The notes below the pieces were generated by a model. The model was not told the origin of the DNA. It saw only the letters and a program-made list of their open reading frames with translations, and did no database searches. From Actinobacillus porcinus (GTDB lineage: Bacteria > Pseudomonadota > Gammaproteobacteria > Enterobacterales > Pasteurellaceae), in assembly GCF_901764995.1 (NCBI RefSeq), contig NZ_CABFKI010000014.1, positions 1-54,273 of the forward strand: a DNA stretch of 54,273 nt. Direction: 5' to 3'. The position numbers and the translations under genes are program-made. Positions 47,255-54,273 of this stretch are shown here, piece after piece; position 1 is the stretch's first letter, and every line of letters begins with the position of its first letter.

Positions 47255-48937
47255 CTAAGAATATTTTGCCAGCTCTTCATCCCGTAACACGCGGCGTAAA
47301 ATTTTGCCCACATTGGATTTAGGCAACTCATCACGAAATTCAATATCTCGTGGAATTTTATAGCCTGTCAGATGCTGGCGACAATGGTTACGCAATTCTT
47401 CTCGGGTTAGACTATCGTCTTTTTTCACCACAAAAATTTTAATGGTTTCCCCGGAAACTTCATTCGGCACACCAATTGCCACCACTTCAGCGACTTTATA
47501 ATTCAGCATAACCACATCTTCGATTTCATTCGGGTAAACGTTAAAACCTGACACCAAAATCATATCTTTTTTACGATCCACAATGCGCATAATGCCTTTA
47601 TCATTCATTTTCACAATGTCGCCCGTGGCAAGCCAACCATCGCGTAAAATCTCTGCAGTTGCTTCAGGGCGTTGCCAGTAACCTTTCATCACTTGCTCGC
47701 CTTTTACCCAAAGCTCACCGGCTTCGCCCAGTTCAGCTTCTGTACCGTCATCTTTCACAATGCGAATATCCGTATTGGGCACTGGCGAACCAATGGAACC
47801 GTCATGGATAAGACTATTGACATTCGATGCAGCCACCAAAGGGGAACATTCCGTTAAACCATAGCCTTCAATAATATTGCAGCCTGTTAATTCGTGCCAA
47901 CGTGTTGCCACCGATTGCTGAATCGCCATTCCGCCACCCACGGATAGTTTTAACGCAGAAAAATCTACTTCTTTGAAATTTTCATTATTTAACAAGGCGT
48001 TATACAAGGTATTCACACCGGTAATCGCAACGAATTTATGGCGTTTTAATTCCTTGATAAAGCCATTAATATCTCGTGGATTGGTGATTAAAACCGCGGT
48101 AATGCCCAGTTCTACAAATAAAAGCGCATTCACACTTAACGCAAAAACATGATACAACGGCAACGGTAAAATCGCTTTGCGTTCACGGCGATGGTCACCG
48201 ATAAACGGCTCTGCGATCCATTTAGCTTGTAAAATATTGGTAATCAAATTGCCGTGGCTTAACATTGCCCCTTTTGCCACACCAGTGGTTCCCCCTGTAT
48301 ATTGCAAAAAGGCGAGATCGTCACGACAAAGTTCCGGGCGTACAAATTGACGATATTTACCGATGCTCAGTACTTCACGGAAGGTCACAGCGTGCGGTAA
48401 TTTATACTTCGGCACCAGTTTTTTCACATATTTCACTACAAAATTCACGAGCGTTCGCTTACCAAAAGAAAGCTGGTCGCCCATTCGAGTGAGAATAACG
48501 TGTTTCACATCCGTATTAAAAACCACTTTTTCTAAAGTTGAAGCAAAATTAGAAACCACCACAATGGCTTTTGCGCCACTGTCTTGCAATTGATGTTCCA
48601 GCTCTCGCGGTGTATAAAGTGGGTTTACATTGACCACAATTAAGCCGGCTCGCAATACACCAAACATCGCAATAGGATATTGCAATAAATTGGGCATCAT
48701 CAATGCCACACGCTCGCCACGCTTTAATTTCAGTTCATTTTGAAGATAAGCCGCAAAAGCTCGGCTGCGTTCTTCTAACTTACGGAATGTCAGCACCTGC
48801 CCCATATTAATGTACGCGGGGCGATCAGGATGTTCCCTTACGGCTTTGTCAAACATATCGAGAAGATTATTATACTTATGTGTATCAATCTCTCTTGCCG
48901 CCCCTTCGGGATAATTTTGATGCCAGATTTTTTCCAT
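47255..48937 (-). CDS. fadD: Long-chain fatty-acid-CoA ligase
   Basis: Activates fatty acids to acyl-CoA via acyl-AMP. The 560-residue protein (E. coli 561) has the AMP-binding motif [29 protein letters not shown], and the fatty-acid signature [16 protein letters not shown] with GYxIPRDIEF-type ending ([24 protein letters not shown]). Gene order fadD-rnd is as in E. coli. Confidence 0.96.
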   Translation of the reverse strand: MEKIWHQNYPEGAAREIDTHKYNNLLDMFDKAVREHPDRPAYINMGQVLTFRKLEERSRAFAAYLQNELKLKRGERVALMMPNLLQYPIAMFGVLRAGLIVVNVNPLYTPRELEHQLQDSGAKAIVVVSNFASTLEKVVFNTDVKHVILTRMGDQLSFGKRTLVNFVVKYVKKLVPKYKLPHAVTFREVLSIGKYRQFVRPELCRDDLAFLQYTGGTTGVAKGAMLSHGNLITNILQAKWIAEPFIGDHRRERKAILPLPLYHVFALSVNALLFVELGITAVLITNPRDINGFIKELKRHKFVAITGVNTLYNALLNNENFKEVDFSALKLSVGGGMAIQQSVATRWHELTGCNIIEGYGLTECSPLVAASNVNSLIHDGSIGSPVPNTDIRIVKDDGTEAELGEAGELWVKGEQVMKGYWQRPEATAEILRDGWLATGDIVKMNDKGIMRIVDRKKDMILVSGFNVYPNEIEDVVMLNYKVAEVVAIGVPNEVSGETIKIFVVKKDDSLTREELRNHCRQHLTGYKIPRDIEFRDELPKSNVGKILRRVLRDEELAKYS

Positions 48938-48994
48938 GAATGCCTTCCTATATGATCGAATAAGACCACAATTAAATTGTGCGTTACTATATCA

Positions 48995-49564
48995 TTAATA
49001 CAATACCGTACGCAATTTAGGTTCAGGGTATCCCAAGCTGAATCGCCCAAAAATTCGCGGATAGCCCCAACCAAACCTGCCATAGTAATAACCATCCCAG
49101 TCCCGATCATAATAGTCATCATAATCATATTCTTGGCGTTGCTTCCATTGTTTGTAAGCAGTTGCTTGGATAAGGGGGAATTCATAATCCGCCTGATCAA
49201 TTTTACCCATTTCTTTGCCAACTAACGTGCCGGCCACCGTAATATATTGATCTTTTAGGCCCGCAGGATCTACAAAGCCCGTTAAATTAACAATAAATCG
49301 TCCGTCTGTTTGGGCGTCAATAATCGGTTTTGCCGAAAAACTTGCTACAGGCAAACTCATTACTTCCACTTGAGTTTGTGTTTTCAAGGCAGTTGCTGAA
49401 ATCACTTTTCCCGCTAAACGGACTTTTTTACATTTGCAAAGATAATCATCCGCTTCAATTTTCTTTAGCGATTGAATGGTAAACTCATCCTTTTCCAAGC
49501 CTTTTGGCGGATTAACGCACGCGGTCAATAAAAGCGCGGTTAAAAATAACCATATTTTTTTCAT
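48995..49564 (-). CDS. Slp-family outer-membrane lipoprotein
   Basis: A 189-residue lipoprotein with lipobox LTAC (Cys16) and the Slp domain (VRLAGKVISATALKTQTQVEV, GRFIVNLTGFVDPAGLKDQY). The C-terminus is rich in Tyr/Asp/Gly (EYDYDDYYDRDWDGYYYGRF), which is unusual. E. coli slp/yeaY family members respond to starvation or acid. Same position as yeaY next to tsaB in E. coli. Confidence 0.88.
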   Translation of the reverse strand: MKKIWLFLTALLLTACVNPPKGLEKDEFTIQSLKKIEADDYLCKCKKVRLAGKVISATALKTQTQVEVMSLPVASFSAKPIIDAQTDGRFIVNLTGFVDPAGLKDQYITVAGTLVGKEMGKIDQADYEFPLIQATAYKQWKQRQEYDYDDYYDRDWDGYYYGRFGWGYPRIFGRFSLGYPEPKLRTVLY

Positions 49565-49600
49565 TGTTCCCCCTGAGTGACGATTATCACAAATTCTTCG

Positions 49601-50314
49601 CTATTCGCGACCCGGTAATTTTTTCCAAGTCACTTCATTGCGCAAATAAACAGGCTCAATATCCACTGCACTGATCACTTGTTTTTGATACCACATCGGC
49701 AGTGCCAAACTCAACATATATCGTGCTGATGGCAACGTAATTGAGGTATGTTGACCCAGGAATTGTAACGCGTCATAAGCTGCCCAACCTGTTCCAACCG
49801 TTGCCCATTCACCTTGTAATGCGGTAAGCTGTTCCAATAAACGCGTTGGCGCGCCCACTTGTTCTGCAATAATCTCATTCCATTGCAAAAACTCCCCAAA
49901 TTCAGACCGCACTTTTTCGGCTTTTAACTGGGAAAAATAGATTTCATTCATACGCGCATCAATCGCGGTAATCACTTGTGTGGCTTGAAATTGCTCATAG
50001 GCAGCTTGTGCCATCGCAGTTAAATTTGAAATACCAACCACAGGCAAATCGGCGCCTAATGCCAATCCTTGTGCAATACCGGCACCCACTCTGACCCCGG
50101 TAAAACTACCAGGGCCACGACCAAAGACTAAGGCATCAACTTGCTTTAGATGGAGCCCTGATTGCGACAAAATTTCGTCCACCATCGGCAAAATGCGTTT
50201 AGTATGACTACGCTCTGCGGTTTCTGTAATATCAGTTTTCTCGCCCTTGTGCAATAACGCAACAGAACAGGCTTCCGTTGAAGTATCAATAGCTAATAAG
50301 GTTAAATTGTTCAT
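49601..50314 (-). CDS. tsaB: tRNA t6A synthesis protein TsaB
   Basis: Partner of TsaD in making N6-threonylcarbamoyladenosine at position 37 of ANN-decoding tRNAs. The 237-residue protein has the family N-terminus (LTLLAIDTSTEACSVALLH), VDALVFGRGPGSFTGVRVGAG and IDARMNEIYFSQ. Length matches E. coli TsaB (231). It starts 3 bp after yoaA. Confidence 0.96.
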   Translation of the reverse strand: MNNLTLLAIDTSTEACSVALLHKGEKTDITETAERSHTKRILPMVDEILSQSGLHLKQVDALVFGRGPGSFTGVRVGAGIAQGLALGADLPVVGISNLTAMAQAAYEQFQATQVITAIDARMNEIYFSQLKAEKVRSEFGEFLQWNEIIAEQVGAPTRLLEQLTALQGEWATVGTGWAAYDALQFLGQHTSITLPSARYMLSLALPMWYQKQVISAVDIEPVYLRNEVTWKKLPGRE

Positions 50315-50317
50315 AAT

Positions 50318-52243
50318 TTAATTCTGTAAATGTTGTAAAAATTCAATCACTTTACCTAAATCTCTGGTACGTTTTGCATTAGGTAAACTTTTTAAAAAGG
50401 TTTCGCCATAAGCACGATTGACTAGACGACTGTCGCAAATAATCACCGCACCTTTATCGGTGACATCACGAATTAATCGCCCTACGCCTTGTTTTAAGGC
50501 AATCACGGCTTCAGGAATTTGAATATCGTTAAAAGGCTCGCCGCCTTGTAATTTACAATCTTCAATACGGGCTTTTAATAAGGGTTCATCCGGGGATGAG
50601 AAGGGTAATTTATCAATAATCACCAACGAAAGCGCGTCACCACGCACATCCACCCCTTCCCAAAAGCTCGAAGTTGCCACCAAAACGCTATGTTCTTCGT
50701 GAACAAACTGTTCAAGCAACTTGCCTTTGGATGTTTCCCCCTGCAATAAAATCGACAACTGACTATGTTCACGGAAATACTCCGCCAATCCGCGCATCAT
50801 AAGATAAGACGTACACAACACAAAACAACGTCCTTTGTTCGCTTCAATAATTGGAAGCAACATCTCCGCGAGCTTTGTTAAGGTATGTGTTTGATTGCTG
50901 CTCGGCAAATATCGTGGCACACAAAGCAAGGCTTGCTCAGGGTAATTAAAGGGACTTTGTAACACTTTTTGTTCCGCATTTTCAATGCCTAAACGTTCAC
51001 AAAAATGCCTAAAACTTCCCCCTACTTCCAAGGTTGCCGAAGTAAAAATCCAAGCGGCTTCCTTCGCATGCATTTGCTCACCAAATTTATCCGACACCGT
51101 CAGCGGCGTAATATTTAAGCCAAACTGGCGATTAAAGGTTTCATACCAATAGCAATAACCTGTGATGGATGTATCCGCCAAGCGTACCAGCTGATTTTTT
51201 GCCGTAGCAATGCGTTCAAAAATACTATCCAGAGTTTGCGAACGCCCTAAAGCTAATTTAATCACATCGGACATAAAATCTAATTTTTCTTTTAAGATTT
51301 CATACCCTTTTTTCACCGCACTTTGTGCCAATAATTCACGCCAATTTCCACGTTGACTTCCTTCGCCTAATAATAAACGGAAATCTTGCACCATTTTTTG
51401 CAGATGATCCGCCGCAATTCCCAATTGCTGCATGTCTTTTAATTCGGTGCGATACACAATATTAATATCTTTGCAAATATCAAACAGCTGGCGTGATGTG
51501 AGTGATTGCCCAAAATATTGGCTGGCAATATCCGGAAGTTGGTGCGCTTCATCAAAAATAATGACTTCCGCTTGTGGAATAAGTTCGCCAAACCCGCTTT
51601 CTTTCACCGCCATATCTGCGCAAAATAAATGGTGATTGACCACCACAAGATCCGCCGCTAGCGCACGCTTACGTGCCAACGCTACGTAACAATCCGCATA
51701 ATTAGGGCAATCGGAACCTAAGCAACTGTCTGTAGTGCTGGTCAGTTGTGGTAAAATAGGACTGTCTTCTGCCAAGTCCGTACATTCAGACAAATCCCCT
51801 GATTGGGTGCTGTTATTCCATTTGCGGACTTTGGCTAAATCAGCCAACACCGATTTATCACCGAGTACGCCTTGCGCAATCACCTGATCTAATCGCTCTA
51901 AACACAGATAATTCGCCCGTCCTTTCAACAAGGCAATCTTACCTGAATAGCCCAAGGCTTTTTTTATCGCAGGTAAATCTCGATTAAAAAGCTGATCTTG
52001 TAAATTCTTAGATCCTGTAGAAACAATGGTTTTTTTCTTCGCCAACAAAGCAGGGGCTAAATAGGCAAAGGTTTTTCCTGTACCTGTCCCTGCTTCAACC
52101 ACAAGTGCGGTCTTATTTTTAATGGTTTTTCCAACAGCTTTTGCCATATCAAGTTGCTCCGCACGCGGACGAAAGCCCTTAATATGTTGGCTTAATTCAC
52201 CTGTTTCTGAAAAAGTTTTTATTATTTGCGGTTGATCACACAT
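50318..52243 (-). CDS. yoaA: DinG-family helicase YoaA
   Basis: XPD/DinG-type Fe-S helicase that in E. coli binds the HolC (chi) subunit of Pol III and helps repair. The 641-residue protein has Walker A VVEAGTGTGKTFAYLAPALL, DEAH box (IFDEAHQLPDIASQY), four-cysteine cluster region (ANYLCLERL, LSECTDL, TDSCLGSDCPNYADCYVAL) and C-terminal QGVGRLIRDVTDKG. E. coli YoaA has 636. Same neighbour (tsaB). It overlaps the start region of the divergent yeaD-like gene's frame but not its chosen start. Confidence 0.94.
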   Translation of the reverse strand: MCDQPQIIKTFSETGELSQHIKGFRPRAEQLDMAKAVGKTIKNKTALVVEAGTGTGKTFAYLAPALLAKKKTIVSTGSKNLQDQLFNRDLPAIKKALGYSGKIALLKGRANYLCLERLDQVIAQGVLGDKSVLADLAKVRKWNNSTQSGDLSECTDLAEDSPILPQLTSTTDSCLGSDCPNYADCYVALARKRALAADLVVVNHHLFCADMAVKESGFGELIPQAEVIIFDEAHQLPDIASQYFGQSLTSRQLFDICKDINIVYRTELKDMQQLGIAADHLQKMVQDFRLLLGEGSQRGNWRELLAQSAVKKGYEILKEKLDFMSDVIKLALGRSQTLDSIFERIATAKNQLVRLADTSITGYCYWYETFNRQFGLNITPLTVSDKFGEQMHAKEAAWIFTSATLEVGGSFRHFCERLGIENAEQKVLQSPFNYPEQALLCVPRYLPSSNQTHTLTKLAEMLLPIIEANKGRCFVLCTSYLMMRGLAEYFREHSQLSILLQGETSKGKLLEQFVHEEHSVLVATSSFWEGVDVRGDALSLVIIDKLPFSSPDEPLLKARIEDCKLQGGEPFNDIQIPEAVIALKQGVGRLIRDVTDKGAVIICDSRLVNRAYGETFLKSLPNAKRTRDLGKVIEFLQHLQN

Positions 52244-52303
52244 TTAAATATTAAAATCATTTATAGTGCATACATTGTATCAAACTTTAGGAAGGAAAAT
52301 CTT

Positions 52304-53110
52304 ATGGAAACAAAATTAATCAAGCAACTAGCCCCTGAGTTAGCCTTATTTCAATATAATGAAATTCCTGTGTTGGAACTTAATCATCCCATTGGTACCG
52401 CTAAAATTTCATTACAAGGCGCGCAATTATTAAGCTGGAAACCAATACATACCGCTCAGGATGTTATTTGGCTCAGTGACATTGAACCCTTTAACAAAGG
52501 AGAAGCTATTCGAGGCGGGATTCCTATTTGCTACCCATGGTTTGGCAAAGCTGGAACACCAATGCATGGTTACGCACGTTTACAACTCTGGCAGTTAGTC
52601 AGTTTTGATATTCAACCCAATGAAGCTCATCTTAATTTTCTTTTAGAAACAGAAAATACCGAAGATATTGCTCATATTGAAATGACCTTCAGCGATGAAT
52701 TTCATATTGAATTTACCAATTATTGTATTGAAAAAGAACCACAATTAGCTTTGCATACCTACTTCAATATCGGAGATATCACAAAAACAGAAATACAACA
52801 ACTGCCAACAACGGCATTTAATGTCTTGGCACAACAGCAAGAAACGGTCTCTGATACTCGTGTGATTACAGAAAATGTAGAATGTATCTACCAAGCCAAT
52901 GACTGTAATATCATTGTTGATAAGGTGAACAATCGCACCATTGAAATTATTCATGAAAATGCTTCTGAAATTGTCCTATGGAACCCTTGGCATAAGGAAA
53001 CCAGCAATATGAGCAAAGATGGGCATAAAACGATGATCTGTGTGGAAACCGCACGAATTAGCGAACGCCTAAATGAAAATGTGGTTGGTTTAAGAATTCG
53101 AGTAAAATAA
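52304..53110 (+). CDS. D-hexose-6-phosphate mutarotase (YeaD family)
   Basis: Aldose-1-epimerase-like enzyme interconverting hexose-6-phosphate anomers. The 268-residue protein has QGAQLLSWKP, IRGGIPICYPWFGKAG, MHGYARLQLW and the C-terminal VLWNPWHKETSNMSKDG and CVETARI motifs typical of YeaD. I chose the ATG at 52304, which has AGGAAGG upstream; the frame is open further back without support. Divergent from yoaA. Confidence 0.88.
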   Translation: METKLIKQLAPELALFQYNEIPVLELNHPIGTAKISLQGAQLLSWKPIHTAQDVIWLSDIEPFNKGEAIRGGIPICYPWFGKAGTPMHGYARLQLWQLVSFDIQPNEAHLNFLLETENTEDIAHIEMTFSDEFHIEFTNYCIEKEPQLALHTYFNIGDITKTEIQQLPTTAFNVLAQQQETVSDTRVITENVECIYQANDCNIIVDKVNNRTIEIIHENASEIVLWNPWHKETSNMSKDGHKTMICVETARISERLNENVVGLRIRVK

Positions 53111-53115
53111 AGATA

Positions 53116-53155
53116 AACCGCACTTTAGATTAACAAAGTGCGGTTCATTTTTTAT
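53116..53155. terminator. Uptake-signal terminator between the mutarotase and AEC permease
   Basis: AACCGCACTTT (53116-53126) and AAAGTGCGGTT (53135-53145) form a perfect 11-bp stem with an 8-base loop; T-rich on the plus side (53148-53155). Serves the mutarotase gene; the permease converges on it. Confidence 0.85.
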
Positions 53156-53160
53156 TTATT

Positions 53161-54114
53161 CTAAATCCACCCTAACTGCATCAGTATCATTAACCCTAAG
53201 GAAGAAAGTGGCATTGCCCCAATCGTAGTGATGCCTATAATATTCGCAACTGTTGTGCCATTGCCGCCCATCGCTTTTACCATCGCATAGGCTGCGGTTG
53301 CTAATGGGGTTGTTGTCATTAAGAAAATAATGGCTAATTCCATACCCGACATACCTATGAGTTTCGCTAATAACACCATGAATAATGGGGCAATAACAAG
53401 CCTTGCCACAACACTCCAGGTTACCACTCGAGAATAATTCTCTCTATAATTCAGTTGAATACTAGCGCCAATACAAAGCAAAGCTAATGGCAAGGTAATA
53501 TTCGCCAAATACTGACCTGTAACACGAACGGGTTTAGGTAATGAAACTTCAACATAATTCATCACTAAGCCTAAAATAATCGCAATAATTAATGGATTTT
53601 TAAGAATATTGAGAAGCAATCTGGCTATATTAACTTTGTCAGAAGATAAAGATCTTGTAATCGTGATCACGCCATAAACATTAAATAAAATAACCACAAT
53701 AGCAGAATAAATAGATGCCGGCACATAGGCTACGTCACCATATGCATTAATACAAAGCGCTAATCCCAAAATCGCATTATTTCCACGAAATACGGCTTGC
53801 ACAAAAGTACAACGTTCTCGCTTTTCAATAATAAATTTTGCAGCAAGCCATTCACCAACGAGAAATAAAATCGTTGTTCCAACTATTGCAATAAAGATCA
53901 GATCAAATTGGTTTGAATATTCAATTTTTCCATTATAAATATTGAAGAAAAGCAAAAGCGGTAAGGTTAAATGAAAAATAAGCTTCATGGATTTTTCAGA
54001 AAATGCATCGTCTAATATGCGACATTTTCCTAGCAGTTTTCCTAAACAAAGCAAGATAATAATAGGTAAGGTTGTATTTATTGAGAAAATAAATGATGAT
54101 AAAAAATTTGTCAT
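53161..54114 (-). CDS. AEC-family (auxin efflux carrier) permease
   Basis: Inner-membrane transporter of the AEC family (bile/arsenite/riboflavin-transporter superfamily), about ten helices in 317 residues. Features: TTLPIIILLCLGKLLGK, FHLTLPLLLFFNIY, VQAVFRGNNAILGLALCINA, ALLCIGASIQLNY, IFLMTTTPLATAAYAMVKAMGG. Substrate unknown; malonate and related organic anions are typical. Convergent with the mutarotase; upstream of it on the minus strand lies the rRNA terminator. Confidence 0.85.
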   Translation of the reverse strand: MTNFLSSFIFSINTTLPIIILLCLGKLLGKCRILDDAFSEKSMKLIFHLTLPLLLFFNIYNGKIEYSNQFDLIFIAIVGTTILFLVGEWLAAKFIIEKRERCTFVQAVFRGNNAILGLALCINAYGDVAYVPASIYSAIVVILFNVYGVITITRSLSSDKVNIARLLLNILKNPLIIAIILGLVMNYVEVSLPKPVRVTGQYLANITLPLALLCIGASIQLNYRENYSRVVTWSVVARLVIAPLFMVLLAKLIGMSGMELAIIFLMTTTPLATAAYAMVKAMGGNGTTVANIIGITTIGAMPLSSLGLMILMQLGWI

Positions 54115-54177
54115 TGAAGTTATTAAAAAATGATTTAAGTTCTACTGACTTCAATTGTATCAGCTTTTACCATAAGC

Positions 54178-54206
54178 AAAAAGCCCGAGCATTTCTGCTC
54201 GGGCTT
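54178..54206 (-). terminator. rRNA operon terminator
   Basis: AAGCCCGAGCA (54181-54191), loop TTTC, TGCTCGGGCTT (54196-54206): perfect 11-bp GC-rich stem, followed on the minus strand by TTTTT. Lies 11 bp beyond the 5S 3' end. Confidence 0.93.
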
Positions 54207-54217
54207 CTCTCTATACC

Positions 54218-54273
54218 TACCTGGCGGTGACCTACTCTCACATGGGAAATTCCCACACTACCATCGGCGTTAC
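54218..54273 (-). rRNA. rrf: 5S rRNA, 3' part (runs off the right edge)
   Basis: On the minus strand GTAACGCCGATGGTAGTGTG, then GGGAATTTCCCATGTGAGAG and TAGGTCACCGCCAGGT is the conserved 3' half of 5S rRNA. About 56 of some 116 bases are in the window; the 23S and 16S genes should lie beyond the right end. Confidence 0.93.

Overview
The window is 54 kb of a Pasteurellaceae chromosome. Two things show this. Many copies of the Haemophilus-type DNA uptake signal (AAGTGCGGT or its complement) are scattered on both strands; I count at least about 45 by eye, roughly one per 1.2 kb. The proteins also most resemble Haemophilus, Aggregatibacter and Pasteurella homologues. The uptake-signal type places it in the H. 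influenzae / Aggregatibacter / Pasteurella branch rather than the Actinobacillus pleuropneumoniae branch. I cannot fix the species from this alone. Almost everything is core metabolism, with very little accessory DNA.

Layout. 1-3599: 3' part of the pyruvate dehydrogenase operon (aceF, lpdA). 3600-7400: mepS murein endopeptidase, pmbA/darP divergent pair, then a dense array of hairpins and an M15 peptidase. 7402-9183: dapE with a small membrane protein and a Spx/ArsC-like protein. 9197-14211: the threonine operon thrL-thrA-thrB-thrC with a complete attenuator whose leader peptide I could read (minus strand). 14273-15614: sodC and yggS. 15765-20497: mlaFEDCB-ibaG-murA, phospholipid transport plus peptidoglycan synthesis. 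20555-23591: menF-menD. 23757-26728: alaA and a three-lipoprotein operon (CsgG-like, DUF4810, DUF799/GNA1162-like). 26809-28589: proC and rdgC. 28617-29088: remnant of a toxin gene with an intact-looking antitoxin gene. 29136-36107: hda-dnaE, a PaeA-type CBS exporter with a DUF1523 partner, and a TatD nuclease. 36353-39850: an SLC13-type anion transporter and prlC. 39962-45840: cnoX-like gene, trxB, cydD, cydC. 45861-45974: ffs (4.5S SRP RNA). 46063-52243: rnd, fadD, slp, tsaB, yoaA in the E. coli order. 52304-54114: a YeaD-type mutarotase and an AEC-family permease. 54178-54273: terminator and 3' end of a 5S rRNA gene, so an rRNA operon enters from the right on the minus strand.

How the genes work together. 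The clearest functional blocks are envelope maintenance (mepS, mla, murA, dapE, M15 peptidase, several lipoproteins), respiration and redox (menFD, trxB, cydDC, lpdA, sodC) and amino-acid synthesis (thr operon, dapE, alaA, proC).

The non-coding DNA is the more unusual part. Several intergenic gaps carry short palindromic elements of at least four different designs, including a four-hairpin array plus a uptake-signal palindrome at 6559-6711, paired TGTAGGG-bounded hairpins at 51-117 and 41927-41996, and a long imperfect palindrome separating cydD from cydC. Inverted pairs of uptake signals serve as probable terminators in several places. I found no CRISPR array, prophage, insertion sequence or tRNA.
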